The notes beneath the pieces were generated by a model, which was given only the letters and a program-made list of their open reading frames with translations, did not search any database and was not told the origin of the DNA. Below, one piece after another: positions 9,052-17,339 of a stretch of DNA of 64,000 nt. Location: NCBI GenBank assembly GCA_964458705.1, contig CAYWKD010000005.1, positions 43,236 through 107,235 on the forward strand, in the 5' to 3' direction. This stretch comes from JAAUTG01 sp964458705. Its GTDB lineage: Bacteria > Bacteroidota > Bacteroidia > Chitinophagales > Saprospiraceae. Every line of letters starts with the position of its first letter. Position 1 is the stretch's first letter. A program made the translations under genes and the position numbers.

Positions 9052-9059
9052 TATATTTG
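9052..9059 (+). promoter_or_regulatory. Promoter -7 box of the metal-regulator operon
   Basis: TATATTTG matches the Bacteroidota -7 consensus TAnnTTTG. The expected -33 position falls in the candidate operator at 9029-9044. The implied transcript start near 9066 gives a leader of roughly 110 bases to the repressor gene. Confidence 0.5.
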
Positions 9060-9177
9060 TACTTGTATTAGTAAACGTCAGTCAGCATCTAAAGGATCAT
9101 TAGACAGTTACTCAAACTAAAATATTCACTTTCAATTCGTGTTGAAATAATTACGCATCAAACACAAAAGACAAGAT

Positions 9178-9843
9178 ATGGATTCCATCTCTACAACAGA
9201 AGAAAACTACTTAAAAGCGATCTATAAAATTTGTGAAAAAGATAATGGGACAGCTAGTAATAAAGCTATTTCTGCCTATATGGATACAAGTGCTGCCTCT
9301 GTAACGGATATGATTAGGCGGTTGGCAGACAAAAATTTAATCCATTACGAAAAGCATAAAGGAGTTACACTGACTGAAGAAGGTAATCAAATCTCGACTA
9401 ATCTAATTAGAAGGCATAGACTTTGGGAAGTATTCTTACTTGAAAAGCTACATTTTTCTTGGGATGAAATACACCCAATCGCAGAAGAGCTGGAGCACAT
9501 TGGTTCAAAAGAACTGACAGATCGCTTAGAAGATTTTTTAGGTTACCCTAAGTTTGATCCACATGGTGATCCAATTCCTGATGTAGATGGCAATATCGTA
9601 GAGCGGCAGCAAATTCTTCTTTCGGAATTAGATGTTTCAGAAAAAGGAATTTTAGTAGGGGTGCAAGAGTATTCGGCTGCCTTTCTTCAATATTTAGATC
9701 GCCTAGGCTTAAATCTAGGCACTTCTATTGAGTTGCTGGAGAAATTTGAATACGATGAATCCATCATTGTTCGATTGAACGACAAGACGGAGCAAATACT
9801 TTCGGATAAAGTCAGTCAGAATTTATTTGTAAAAAAGAGTTAA
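9178..9843 (+). CDS. Metal-dependent transcriptional repressor, DtxR/MntR family
   Basis: A 221-residue protein. Residues ~1-65 form the winged helix-turn-helix (TTEENYLKAIYKI, then SVTDMIRRLADKNLIHYEKH). Residues ~70-140 are the dimerisation and metal-binding domain (RRHRLWEVFLLEKL, AEELEHIGSKELTDRL, and the DPHGDPIPD segment typical of the family). The C-terminal ~75 residues fit a FeoA/SH3-like domain. The family represses metal uptake genes when Mn or Fe is bound. The gene is 2 bases from the metal-binding protein gene, so it is probably the first gene of its own regulon, with an operator-like site upstream. Mn versus Fe specificity cannot be read from the sequence with confidence. Confidence 0.9.
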   Translation: MDSISTTEENYLKAIYKICEKDNGTASNKAISAYMDTSAASVTDMIRRLADKNLIHYEKHKGVTLTEEGNQISTNLIRRHRLWEVFLLEKLHFSWDEIHPIAEELEHIGSKELTDRLEDFLGYPKFDPHGDPIPDVDGNIVERQQILLSELDVSEKGILVGVQEYSAAFLQYLDRLGLNLGTSIELLEKFEYDESIIVRLNDKTEQILSDKVSQNLFVKKS

Positions 9844-9845
9844 AC

Positions 9846-10871
9846 ATGACAGTATTAAAAAGTGAAAATATATTTGTTTTTTGTTTATTTTGTACGCTTT
9901 GCATTCCTTTTTTATCCTCTGCACAGAGCAAGTACAAAGTGGTGGCTACGGCTTCCATTTTCGCAGATATGGCAAAAAATATAGCTGCTGATAGGGTGGT
10001 GATTGAATCTATTGTACCCGTTGGAGGCGATCCGCATTTGCATGAACCCACGCCACGCGATGCACGAATAGTAGCCGCCGCCGATTTGATTTTGGTTAAT
10101 GGTCTGACCTTTGAGGGTTGGCTGAATGAATTAATCGAAAATGCAGGCACAAACGCAACCATTGTAAGAATCACCGAGGGTATCACGCCCATACAAAGTC
10201 TGACGTACAAAAATGCTACCGATCCTCACGCTTGGATGGATGCTCAGAATGGCTTAGTTTACATCAAAAATATCAAAGATGCCTTGATTGCTCTCGATTC
10301 GGAGGGCAGAGAACAATATGAGTTCAACTACGGGGTCTATAAGCAACAGTTAGAAGATTTAGATCAATACATTGCTAGGCGAATAGCTGAGATACCCAAA
10401 GCACAACGTACTCTTATCACTTCGCATGATGCGTTCCAATATTTTGGACGAAAATATGGTTTGCAGTTGGAAGCAATTCTTGGTATCTCCACAGATGCAG
10501 AAGTACAAACTTCGGATATCACTCGACTCACTCAAGTTATCCGCAACTCAAACCTGCCAGCCGTTTTTATTGAAAGTACAGTCAATCCCAAATTGTTGAA
10601 GCAAATTGCTAAGGATAATAAAGTGAAAATTGGTGGGCAATTATTTTCTGACTCCATAGGCGACGAGGACAGTCCTGCTTCTAGCTATTACGACATGCTG
10701 AAATACAACACTGATACCATTGTCGAGGCACTAAAACAAAGTGCAGATCAAGCCAGATTAGTGGAACAGGAAAACAAAAGACGTTCGATAAATGATTATG
10801 GGTTCTTCGCTATTGTGGGCTTGTTGCTAATAGGAGTGCTTTTCTTTTTAGTGCGTAAAATGAATTTGTAA
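9846..10871 (+). CDS. TroA/ZnuA-type metal ABC transporter receptor, C-terminally anchored
   Basis: A 341-residue cluster-9 (TroA-like) solute-binding protein with an N-terminal signal peptide (cleavage near SSAQ, residue ~27). Metal ligands by family alignment are His64 (GGDPH), His128 (DPHAWMD), His194 (TSHDAF) and Asp269 (LFSDS), the HHHD set of TroA-like Zn/Mn receptors. There is no His-rich loop as in typical ZnuA. Unusually, residues ~315-336 form a C-terminal membrane segment (FFAIVGLLLIGVLFFLV) followed by a basic tail, which would tether the receptor to the inner membrane. It abuts the ATPase gene, whose ATG follows the stop codon directly. Confidence 0.9.
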   Translation: MTVLKSENIFVFCLFCTLCIPFLSSAQSKYKVVATASIFADMAKNIAADRVVIESIVPVGGDPHLHEPTPRDARIVAAADLILVNGLTFEGWLNELIENAGTNATIVRITEGITPIQSLTYKNATDPHAWMDAQNGLVYIKNIKDALIALDSEGREQYEFNYGVYKQQLEDLDQYIARRIAEIPKAQRTLITSHDAFQYFGRKYGLQLEAILGISTDAEVQTSDITRLTQVIRNSNLPAVFIESTVNPKLLKQIAKDNKVKIGGQLFSDSIGDEDSPASSYYDMLKYNTDTIVEALKQSADQARLVEQENKRRSINDYGFFAIVGLLLIGVLFFLVRKMNL

Positions 10872-11624
10872 ATGAAAAATTCTATCATATCCGTAAAGGG
10901 AATATCGGTTTCTTATGACCAGAAAAGAGTGCTGGCAAATATTTACTTAGAAATTGAAGCAGGACATATTTATGGTATTATCGGTCCGAATGGTGCCGGG
11001 AAGTCAACATTGCTGAAAGCCATGCTAGGATTGATACCAACAGATAGCGGTAGCATCTACATAAAAGGTACATCCATCGAAGAACAACGCAAAAGGGTAG
11101 TGTACCTGCCACAGAAAAACGATATTGATTGGTCTTTTCCAGCCACCGTTTTCGATGTGGTACTCATGGGGCGGTATCCTTTCAAAAAAGTCTTTCAACG
11201 GCTAAATGCGAGCGATAAAGCAAAAGCACTAGAAGCACTAAAAGAAGTGAGTATTGAAGACTTAAAAGATCGTCAAATTGGCGCACTATCAGGTGGACAG
11301 CAGCAACGGGTTTTCTTAGCTAGAGCCTTATGCCAAGAAGCGGAAATCTTTCTCTTGGATGAACCTTTTGTTGGTGTAGATATGACAACAGAAGATAAAA
11401 CTATTCAAATCCTGAAACGCCTTGCCGATCAGGGAAAAACCCTACTCGTTGTCCATCACGATCTTTCCACTGTAGAGTCTTACTTTGACAAAATCATTTT
11501 ACTGAATCAACGCCTCATCACTTACGGCGACGTCCTCACAACTTTTACGGACGAAAACGTTACCAAAACCTATCAAAGTCAGTTACCTATTCTTCATAAG
11601 ACGAGCGGACTAGGGCATTCCTAG
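10872..11624 (+). CDS. Metal ABC transporter ATPase
   Basis: A 250-residue ABC ATPase with Walker A GPNGAGKST (residues 38-46), Q-loop around LPQKND (79-84), signature LSGGQ (139-143), Walker B with LLDEP (161-165) and an H-loop at His195/196. The sequence type is that of Mn/Zn/Fe-chelate uptake ATPases (ZnuC/MntB-like), and its place directly after the metal receptor gene supports this. The expected third component, an 8-9 segment membrane permease, does not follow; the next gene is a MATE transporter 91 bases on. The permease must lie elsewhere or the set is incomplete. Confidence 0.9.
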   Translation: MKNSIISVKGISVSYDQKRVLANIYLEIEAGHIYGIIGPNGAGKSTLLKAMLGLIPTDSGSIYIKGTSIEEQRKRVVYLPQKNDIDWSFPATVFDVVLMGRYPFKKVFQRLNASDKAKALEALKEVSIEDLKDRQIGALSGGQQQRVFLARALCQEAEIFLLDEPFVGVDMTTEDKTIQILKRLADQGKTLLVVHHDLSTVESYFDKIILLNQRLITYGDVLTTFTDENVTKTYQSQLPILHKTSGLGHS

Positions 11625-11715
11625 CCTTCACCAATTTGAAAATGCCCTTTCTACATAATAAATGAAACACTTCTAGTTCATCAAAACCTAGTGATGACAT
11701 TAATGTTACAGTTGC

Positions 11716-13008
11716 ATGAATAAAGAAATGCTGCGGCTTGCTATTCCCAATATCATAAGTAACATATCTGTTCCGCTATTGAGTACGGTGGATACTGCAC
11801 TCATGGGGCGTTTATCTGAATTACATATTGGAGCAGTTGGACTAGGGGCAATGATCTTCAATTTCATTTATTGGAATTTTGGCTTCTTGCGTATGGGAAC
11901 AACAGGAATGACGGCTCAAGCCTTTGGTAAGCAGGACAATTCGAGTATTGCTTTAACACTAGGTCGAGCCTTATTAGTGGTATCAATAATTGCGCTTTTA
12001 TTGATTTCGCTACAAGTTCCAATCAGCCAAGCAGCACTTTACTTATTGAATGTATCTGAGGCGCAGATAGCTTTAGTAAAAGAGTACTTTTATATTCGCA
12101 TATGGGCAGCTCCAGCTTCGCTGGGCTTATTTGCATTTATGGGGTGGTTCTTCGGTATGCAAAATGCCTTTATTCCACTCCTTATCACCATTGTCATCAA
12201 TGCGATTAATATATTACTCAACTTCTTGTTCGTGATTCAATTCGGTATGGAGGTGGACGGTGTGGCATGGAGTACCGTTATTGCTCAATATGCTGGATTA
12301 GTATTAGCAATAGGTTTATTTTTCTACAAATATTCAATTTATCGCCAATATTTTAAGTACAAAGCTATTATTGCTTGGCAAGCACTTACAGCTTTTCTGA
12401 AAATTAATCAAGATATTTTCATCCGAACTGTCTGTCTAACATTGGCTTTTGGTATTTTTTACCGCCAGTCTGCTTCATCGGGTGTGTTAATCTTAGCAGC
12501 TAATGTAATTTTACTACAACTAGTCAACTGGATGTCTTATGGGATAGATGGCTTTGCTTTTGCTGCAGAAAGTCTTGTCGGGAAGTATTATGGTGCATCA
12601 GATCATTACAACACTCACAGAGCTATCAACTATGCTTTTATCTGGGGAATGGTGCTGGCAGTCTTGTTCACCCTGACTTACGCCCTGCTAGGGCATTCTA
12701 TTCTGCATTTTTATACCAACCAAAATGATGTACTAAATGCTACGTTCCCATTTCTCATTTGGCTCGTTGTTTTTCCTATCATAAGTACGCCCTGCTATAT
12801 ATGGGACGGCATTTATATTGGGCTTACAGCTTCAAATGCCATGCGAAACGCTATGCTCATAGCATTTGGTGTTTTTTTGATTGTTATATTTTTATTGAAA
12901 GCACCCTGTGGCAATCATGGACTTTGGGCAGCACTTCTAGTGTTTATGGCAGTTAGAGGTACTATTCAGTATTTATTTTTCAGGCGAAAAGGGCTTGGTT
13001 TACAATAA
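11716..13008 (+). CDS. MATE family multidrug/toxin efflux transporter, DinF-like
   Basis: A 430-residue protein of about 12 hydrophobic segments arranged as two similar halves. The opening EMLRLAIPNIISNISVPLLS and the following DTALMGRL motif are typical of MATE transporters of the DinF branch, which export cationic organic compounds using an ion gradient. It is on the same strand as the metal operon, 91 bases downstream, so co-transcription is possible but unproven. Substrate unknown. Confidence 0.9.
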   Translation: MNKEMLRLAIPNIISNISVPLLSTVDTALMGRLSELHIGAVGLGAMIFNFIYWNFGFLRMGTTGMTAQAFGKQDNSSIALTLGRALLVVSIIALLLISLQVPISQAALYLLNVSEAQIALVKEYFYIRIWAAPASLGLFAFMGWFFGMQNAFIPLLITIVINAINILLNFLFVIQFGMEVDGVAWSTVIAQYAGLVLAIGLFFYKYSIYRQYFKYKAIIAWQALTAFLKINQDIFIRTVCLTLAFGIFYRQSASSGVLILAANVILLQLVNWMSYGIDGFAFAAESLVGKYYGASDHYNTHRAINYAFIWGMVLAVLFTLTYALLGHSILHFYTNQNDVLNATFPFLIWLVVFPIISTPCYIWDGIYIGLTASNAMRNAMLIAFGVFLIVIFLLKAPCGNHGLWAALLVFMAVRGTIQYLFFRRKGLGLQ

Positions 13009-13038
13009 CTCATGGAACTGAGGATAGATATGTCTAAT

Positions 13039-13070
13039 AAAAAAAGAGCTACAGAACAATCTATAACTCT
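13039..13070 (-). terminator. Rho-independent terminator of tRNA-Val
   Basis: On the minus strand, an 11-pair stem (arms 13045-13055 and 13060-13070, two G-T pairs) is followed by a run of seven T residues. It lies 8 bases beyond the tRNA 3' end. Confidence 0.75.
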
Positions 13071-13077
13071 TTACTTT

Positions 13078-13155
13078 TGGTGGGAAATACTGGGCTCGAA
13101 CCAGTGACCCCCTGCTTGTAAGGCAGGTGCTCTGAACCAACTGAGCTAATCTCCC
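13078..13155 (-). tRNA. tRNA-Val (anticodon TAC), CCA encoded
   Basis: The minus strand folds as a full cloverleaf: acceptor stem 5' arm at 13149-13155 paired with 13082-13088 (one G-T pair), anticodon loop CTTACAA between CCTGC/GCAGG stems, and a normal T arm with TTCGA. The anticodon TAC reads valine codons. The 3' CCA is encoded (13078-13080), unlike the three tRNAs at the other end of the window. Confidence 0.95.
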
Positions 13156-13372
13156 TATTTTACATTTTGAAAAGTACTAAACTATATTCAAATACTGCTT
13201 TTTCAAAATGGAATGCAAATATACACCCATTTTTCAATCAACACAATACCTACTCAATTTTTTTAAAATTTTGTTTAAACTGCTCTTTTCAATTCAGTTT
13301 TCCTTTATCTTTATTGAAACACATTATCACTAGATTGTGGCTTAATAAACTGGTGTTATCTAAATCATTGAT

Positions 13373-15901
13373 ATGAAAAAGTTTTTCAGGCGGTTTGTCA
13401 TATTCGGGCTACTCCTTATTACTACTTTGGTGATGGTAACTGCTCTCATTGCAGGTTTTTTTGAAGATCAAATTGGGCGTAGAGTGGTGCAGGAGTTGAA
13501 CAAAAACTTAAAGACGGAACTAACTATCGAAGCAGTTGATCTTTCGGTCATTCGTGCTTTTCCGAGTGCGTCTGTCAATTTGAGTGGCGTAAAATTGCAG
13601 GATAGTCAAGGAGGTGTCCTGCTAGAAGCCGCTAATCTTTCTTTGCTCTTTAAGTTGTTCAGTATTTTTGGTTCGAGTATCAAGGTGGAGTCTGCACTGG
13701 CAGAGCAGGGAGCATTATCTATTAGATACGACAAAAATAGAAATGCTAACTATGACATCTTTACTACAAATGATAAGGCAGAGACTAGCAGCAGCAATTT
13801 TTCAATTTCTTTGCAGGAAGCTCGATTAAAAGATATGGAGCTTATTTACGAAGATATTGCTAATGAGCAAACAGTTTTTTTGGAGGTACAAGATGGACTT
13901 TTCACAGGTGAATTGGGCAGTAGTATCTATGATTTAGAAAGTAAAGCTAGCATTTTATCAGGGTTTGTAGAATATGGAGAAGATCGATTCTTGGTTGGAA
14001 AAAAAGTGGAGTATGATGCAAAAGTGGCAATGAATTTGGAGAAAGGTTTCTATAAAATGGAGCGACTACTAGTGGATGTGGAAGGTGATGAATTTGATGT
14101 GGATGGAAGTATAACGATTGGGTCAGAATTTACAGATTTTGACTTAGTGGCTAGAAATGAAGGCGGCAATTTGGAGGGTGTACTACAGTTGTTGCCTGAG
14201 CAATACTTAGAGCGTTTTGGCGACTTCAAGAGTCAAGGGCAGTTCTATTTCAATGCTTTCATAAATGGTCGAATGGGAAAACGGCAGCAACCTGAAATAG
14301 ATGTAGAGTTTGGTCTGAAAAACGGACGACTGAGTAGCCCAAAACTGACCAATGATTTCAGAGATGTCTCTTTTGACGCTAAATACAACAATGGTGTGAA
14401 GTTGCGAACCCGAAAATCTTTTTTCAACCTAAAGCAATTGAAGGGATATTTTAATAACGAACTCATAGAACTCAGTTTAGAAGCAGAGGATTTAGACGAT
14501 CCTATGATAGATTTTTCCTTGAATGGAGCACTGCCCTTGAAGTCGATTTATGGACTATTGGACAATGAAAACATCACAGGCGGTCGTGGTGAAATCGAAA
14601 TCGAAAAACTTCAAGTGCTAGGAAAACTTAGTGATATGCAATCCACAGATCGCATAGCTAACGTTCAAGCAATTGGCGTTGTGCGCTTCGACGATGCGCG
14701 CTTGGATATTAGGAAAGAGCAGTTGATGATGGATAGAGGTGAATTAGTATTGGACGGGAATCTACTGACAGCTAGAGACATGAAACTAGAAGGAGCTGGA
14801 AGTGAAATTTATTTGGACGGTTCAGTAGCTAACTTACTACCTGTTTTTTTTGCAGATTCTTTGAATACTAAAGAAGCGGAATTAGAGTTTGAAGCGAGCC
14901 TAAATGCGCCTATTTTAGACTTAGATCGTTTAATGGCACTTGTCGAATCTCCGGTGAAAGAGTCAGAAGTAACAGCAGAAGTATATGATTCTGCACAAAC
15001 AGTAGCGATACAACAGCGAGAGCAATTCACTCAGTTCTTAAATGGAACATTTACAGCGAATATTGAACAGTTTAATTATCAAAAGATCAATGGTGAGGAT
15101 TTTAGTGGTCAACTGGAGTTTTACGCCAACCAGATGACGATTACAGGCAACACCAAAGCAATGGATGGTTCATTCAATCTAGCGGGCACCATGTATTTTC
15201 AAGACAAGCCTTATTTAAAAGCAAGACTGCGTTGTGAAAGTATCGATGGGCGTCAGTTCTTTTATGAATGTGAAAATTTTGGACAAGCAATTCTAACGGA
15301 TCAGCACCTCAGGGGTGATTTGGATGCTAAAATTGCCATCTATGCTTACTGGGATGAACAAATGAATTTTGATTATGATCGATTGAGGGTACTATCGGAA
15401 ATGAATATAGCGGATGGTGAGCTAATTGGTTTTGAGCTATTTAAGAGCTTTTCTACTTTTATTAACCTCAAAGATTTGGAGTATGTGAAGTTTGCATCAT
15501 TAACCAATTGGTTAGAAATTCGGAATAGTCGAATTTATATCCCGGTCATGTTCATTCAAAGTAATGCGATCAACCTCATGCTAAATGGCGAATATACCTT
15601 CGAATACGAGTTTGATTTTAATATGAAAATCAATGCAGGACAAGTCATTGCGAATAGAGTGAAAAGGCACGACCCCAATATGAAACCACTCCCGTCCAAG
15701 CGGAGCGGCTGGTTTAATTTATATTATAAAATCTATGGACAATCAGATGACTACAAATACAAATCTGCAAAGCAAGAAGTAATAAGCGATTTTGAACGTA
15801 GCGAGCGACGTAAAACCCAAATTAAATCTAGCTTAGAGCAAGAATTTGGTACTATTGTTAGCATCACAGAGCCTTATGATTGGCTAGATGATAGCCAGTG
15901 A
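13373..15901 (+). CDS. AsmA-like membrane-anchored protein
   Basis: An 842-residue protein with an N-terminal membrane segment (residues ~7-28) and a long beta-rich periplasmic part. The opening region around LTIEAVDLSVIRAFPSASVNLSGVKL is the hallmark of AsmA/TamB-type proteins in Bacteroidota. AsmA-like proteins are thought to form a hydrophobic groove for phospholipid traffic between inner and outer membranes; that role is family knowledge, not visible here. The C-terminus is typical of the Bacteroidota AsmA_2-like branch. Monocistronic, starting about 220 bases from the divergent tRNA-Val gene. Confidence 0.85.
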   Translation: MKKFFRRFVIFGLLLITTLVMVTALIAGFFEDQIGRRVVQELNKNLKTELTIEAVDLSVIRAFPSASVNLSGVKLQDSQGGVLLEAANLSLLFKLFSIFGSSIKVESALAEQGALSIRYDKNRNANYDIFTTNDKAETSSSNFSISLQEARLKDMELIYEDIANEQTVFLEVQDGLFTGELGSSIYDLESKASILSGFVEYGEDRFLVGKKVEYDAKVAMNLEKGFYKMERLLVDVEGDEFDVDGSITIGSEFTDFDLVARNEGGNLEGVLQLLPEQYLERFGDFKSQGQFYFNAFINGRMGKRQQPEIDVEFGLKNGRLSSPKLTNDFRDVSFDAKYNNGVKLRTRKSFFNLKQLKGYFNNELIELSLEAEDLDDPMIDFSLNGALPLKSIYGLLDNENITGGRGEIEIEKLQVLGKLSDMQSTDRIANVQAIGVVRFDDARLDIRKEQLMMDRGELVLDGNLLTARDMKLEGAGSEIYLDGSVANLLPVFFADSLNTKEAELEFEASLNAPILDLDRLMALVESPVKESEVTAEVYDSAQTVAIQQREQFTQFLNGTFTANIEQFNYQKINGEDFSGQLEFYANQMTITGNTKAMDGSFNLAGTMYFQDKPYLKARLRCESIDGRQFFYECENFGQAILTDQHLRGDLDAKIAIYAYWDEQMNFDYDRLRVLSEMNIADGELIGFELFKSFSTFINLKDLEYVKFASLTNWLEIRNSRIYIPVMFIQSNAINLMLNGEYTFEYEFDFNMKINAGQVIANRVKRHDPNMKPLPSKRSGWFNLYYKIYGQSDDYKYKSAKQEVISDFERSERRKTQIKSSLEQEFGTIVSITEPYDWLDDSQ

Positions 15902-16094
15902 TGAAGCACATAACTAACAAACAGGCAGTAGCAAACTACTACGCCACCAAGATAGGGGACAAATTCTTGTCTTGAAGTGTCCGCTTTTGATAATTTGACG
16001 CTTTCAGAACAGAAATACGTTACAAAAACGTTAATAGCACACTTTCATTATCTTGTTAAATATACGGAATATCCTTTTTTATTGTTATCATTGA

Positions 16095-17135
16095 ATGAAA
16101 AGTAATTTGCCATTTATGAAAGCTATTTGTCATTATTGTCTGTTTGCGTATCTCTTACTTAGTGTAACGAACCTAAAGGCTCAAGACCCTATTTATAGTC
16201 AATTTTTTGCAGCGCCGCTGCAAACTAACCCCGCCTCGGTCGGTAATACACTTGCTCCGCGCATCACGCTGAACTATAGAAATCAGTGGGTGTCTTTCAA
16301 CAATGCTTTTGTTACTTACAGCGCAGCCTATGAACAGTTGCTGGAGCCATTGAACAGCAGCATAGGTTTGATGATACAAACGGACAATGCTGGAGATGGC
16401 ATTTACCAACTCACTAATGTTGCTGCTATTTATGGATACAGACTAGAAGTCAATCGAGATTTTTTCTTGAAAATTGGTATAGAAGTTGGAGGTGGACAAC
16501 TAGCACTTGACTGGCAGCAGTTGGTTTTCTTAGATCAATTAGATGCAATTCGAGGAAATATCTATCCATCTGAAGAAATTCCTCCGATTAATCTTTCCAA
16601 AACTTACCTAGACATTGGTACGGGCTTGATGGCCTATGGTAAAAAATTCTATGGTGGTATTTCCTTCAAGCACGTCAACGCCCCTAGCCAAAGTTTGCTC
16701 AATATCAATGATAATATTAGTAGTGGTCTTCCAATGCGAACTACGCTTCATGCAGGAGGGCAATTCACTATTAAAGAAGGAAATACACGTCGTTTGGGCA
16801 CTTTCATTTCCCCCAACCTTATGTTTATTCAGCAAGGAAACTTTGGACAGCTAAATGGTGGTGCTTACATTGGGGCAGGTTCGTTTTTTGGTGGAGCTTG
16901 GTATCGCCACGCCTTTAATAACCCTGATGCACTTATTTTTTTGGCAGGCGTGCAATACGGCATACTAAAAATAGGTTATAGTTATGACTTTACAGTATCA
17001 AATTTAGCGATTTCAGCAGGTGGATCGGGAGGAGCGCATGAAATATCTGTTACATTCAATTTTGAAGATAGTGCAGAATTTAGGCAAAGGAAAAAAGCTT
17101 CTCGTTACAACGATTGTTTAAAAATATTTCGTTAG
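16095..17135 (+). CDS. PorP/SprF family type IX secretion membrane protein
   Basis: A 346-residue outer-membrane beta-barrel protein. The signal peptide (residues ~1-29, ending NLKA) is followed by the diagnostic DPIYSQFFAAPLQTNPASVG segment; the rest alternates short beta strands and ends with ISAGGSGGAHEISVTFNF, a normal PorP/SprF C-terminus. The family is tied to type IX secretion and gliding: SprF is needed for SprB secretion, and PorP-like proteins can anchor surface proteins. A second ATG at codon 8 (16116) is a plausible start. It lies upstream of gldJ on the same strand, with about 200 bases between. Confidence 0.93.
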   Translation: MKSNLPFMKAICHYCLFAYLLLSVTNLKAQDPIYSQFFAAPLQTNPASVGNTLAPRITLNYRNQWVSFNNAFVTYSAAYEQLLEPLNSSIGLMIQTDNAGDGIYQLTNVAAIYGYRLEVNRDFFLKIGIEVGGGQLALDWQQLVFLDQLDAIRGNIYPSEEIPPINLSKTYLDIGTGLMAYGKKFYGGISFKHVNAPSQSLLNINDNISSGLPMRTTLHAGGQFTIKEGNTRRLGTFISPNLMFIQQGNFGQLNGGAYIGAGSFFGGAWYRHAFNNPDALIFLAGVQYGILKIGYSYDFTVSNLAISAGGSGGAHEISVTFNFEDSAEFRQRKKASRYNDCLKIFR

Positions 17136-17339
17136 TGCAGTCCTTGATTGAAAGCTATTTATTGCTAATCATTGTTCGTCTTTATTTCAAAATTGAGTTA
17201 GAAACTATTTAAGTCGCACAATCAATTACATTTCCTTATCGTTACACTCAAAAATAATAAGTACTCAGCTCTTGTTTCAGATTTGCTAATATGTGCTGCG
17301 TACCATTTATCCAAAAACTTGAAATTCAAAATTAATAAA

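Noticed and set aside
10872..13008. MATE gene considered as the missing metal permease
   Set aside because: Its N-terminal motifs and 12-segment two-halves layout are those of MATE exporters, not of ABC-3 type permeases.
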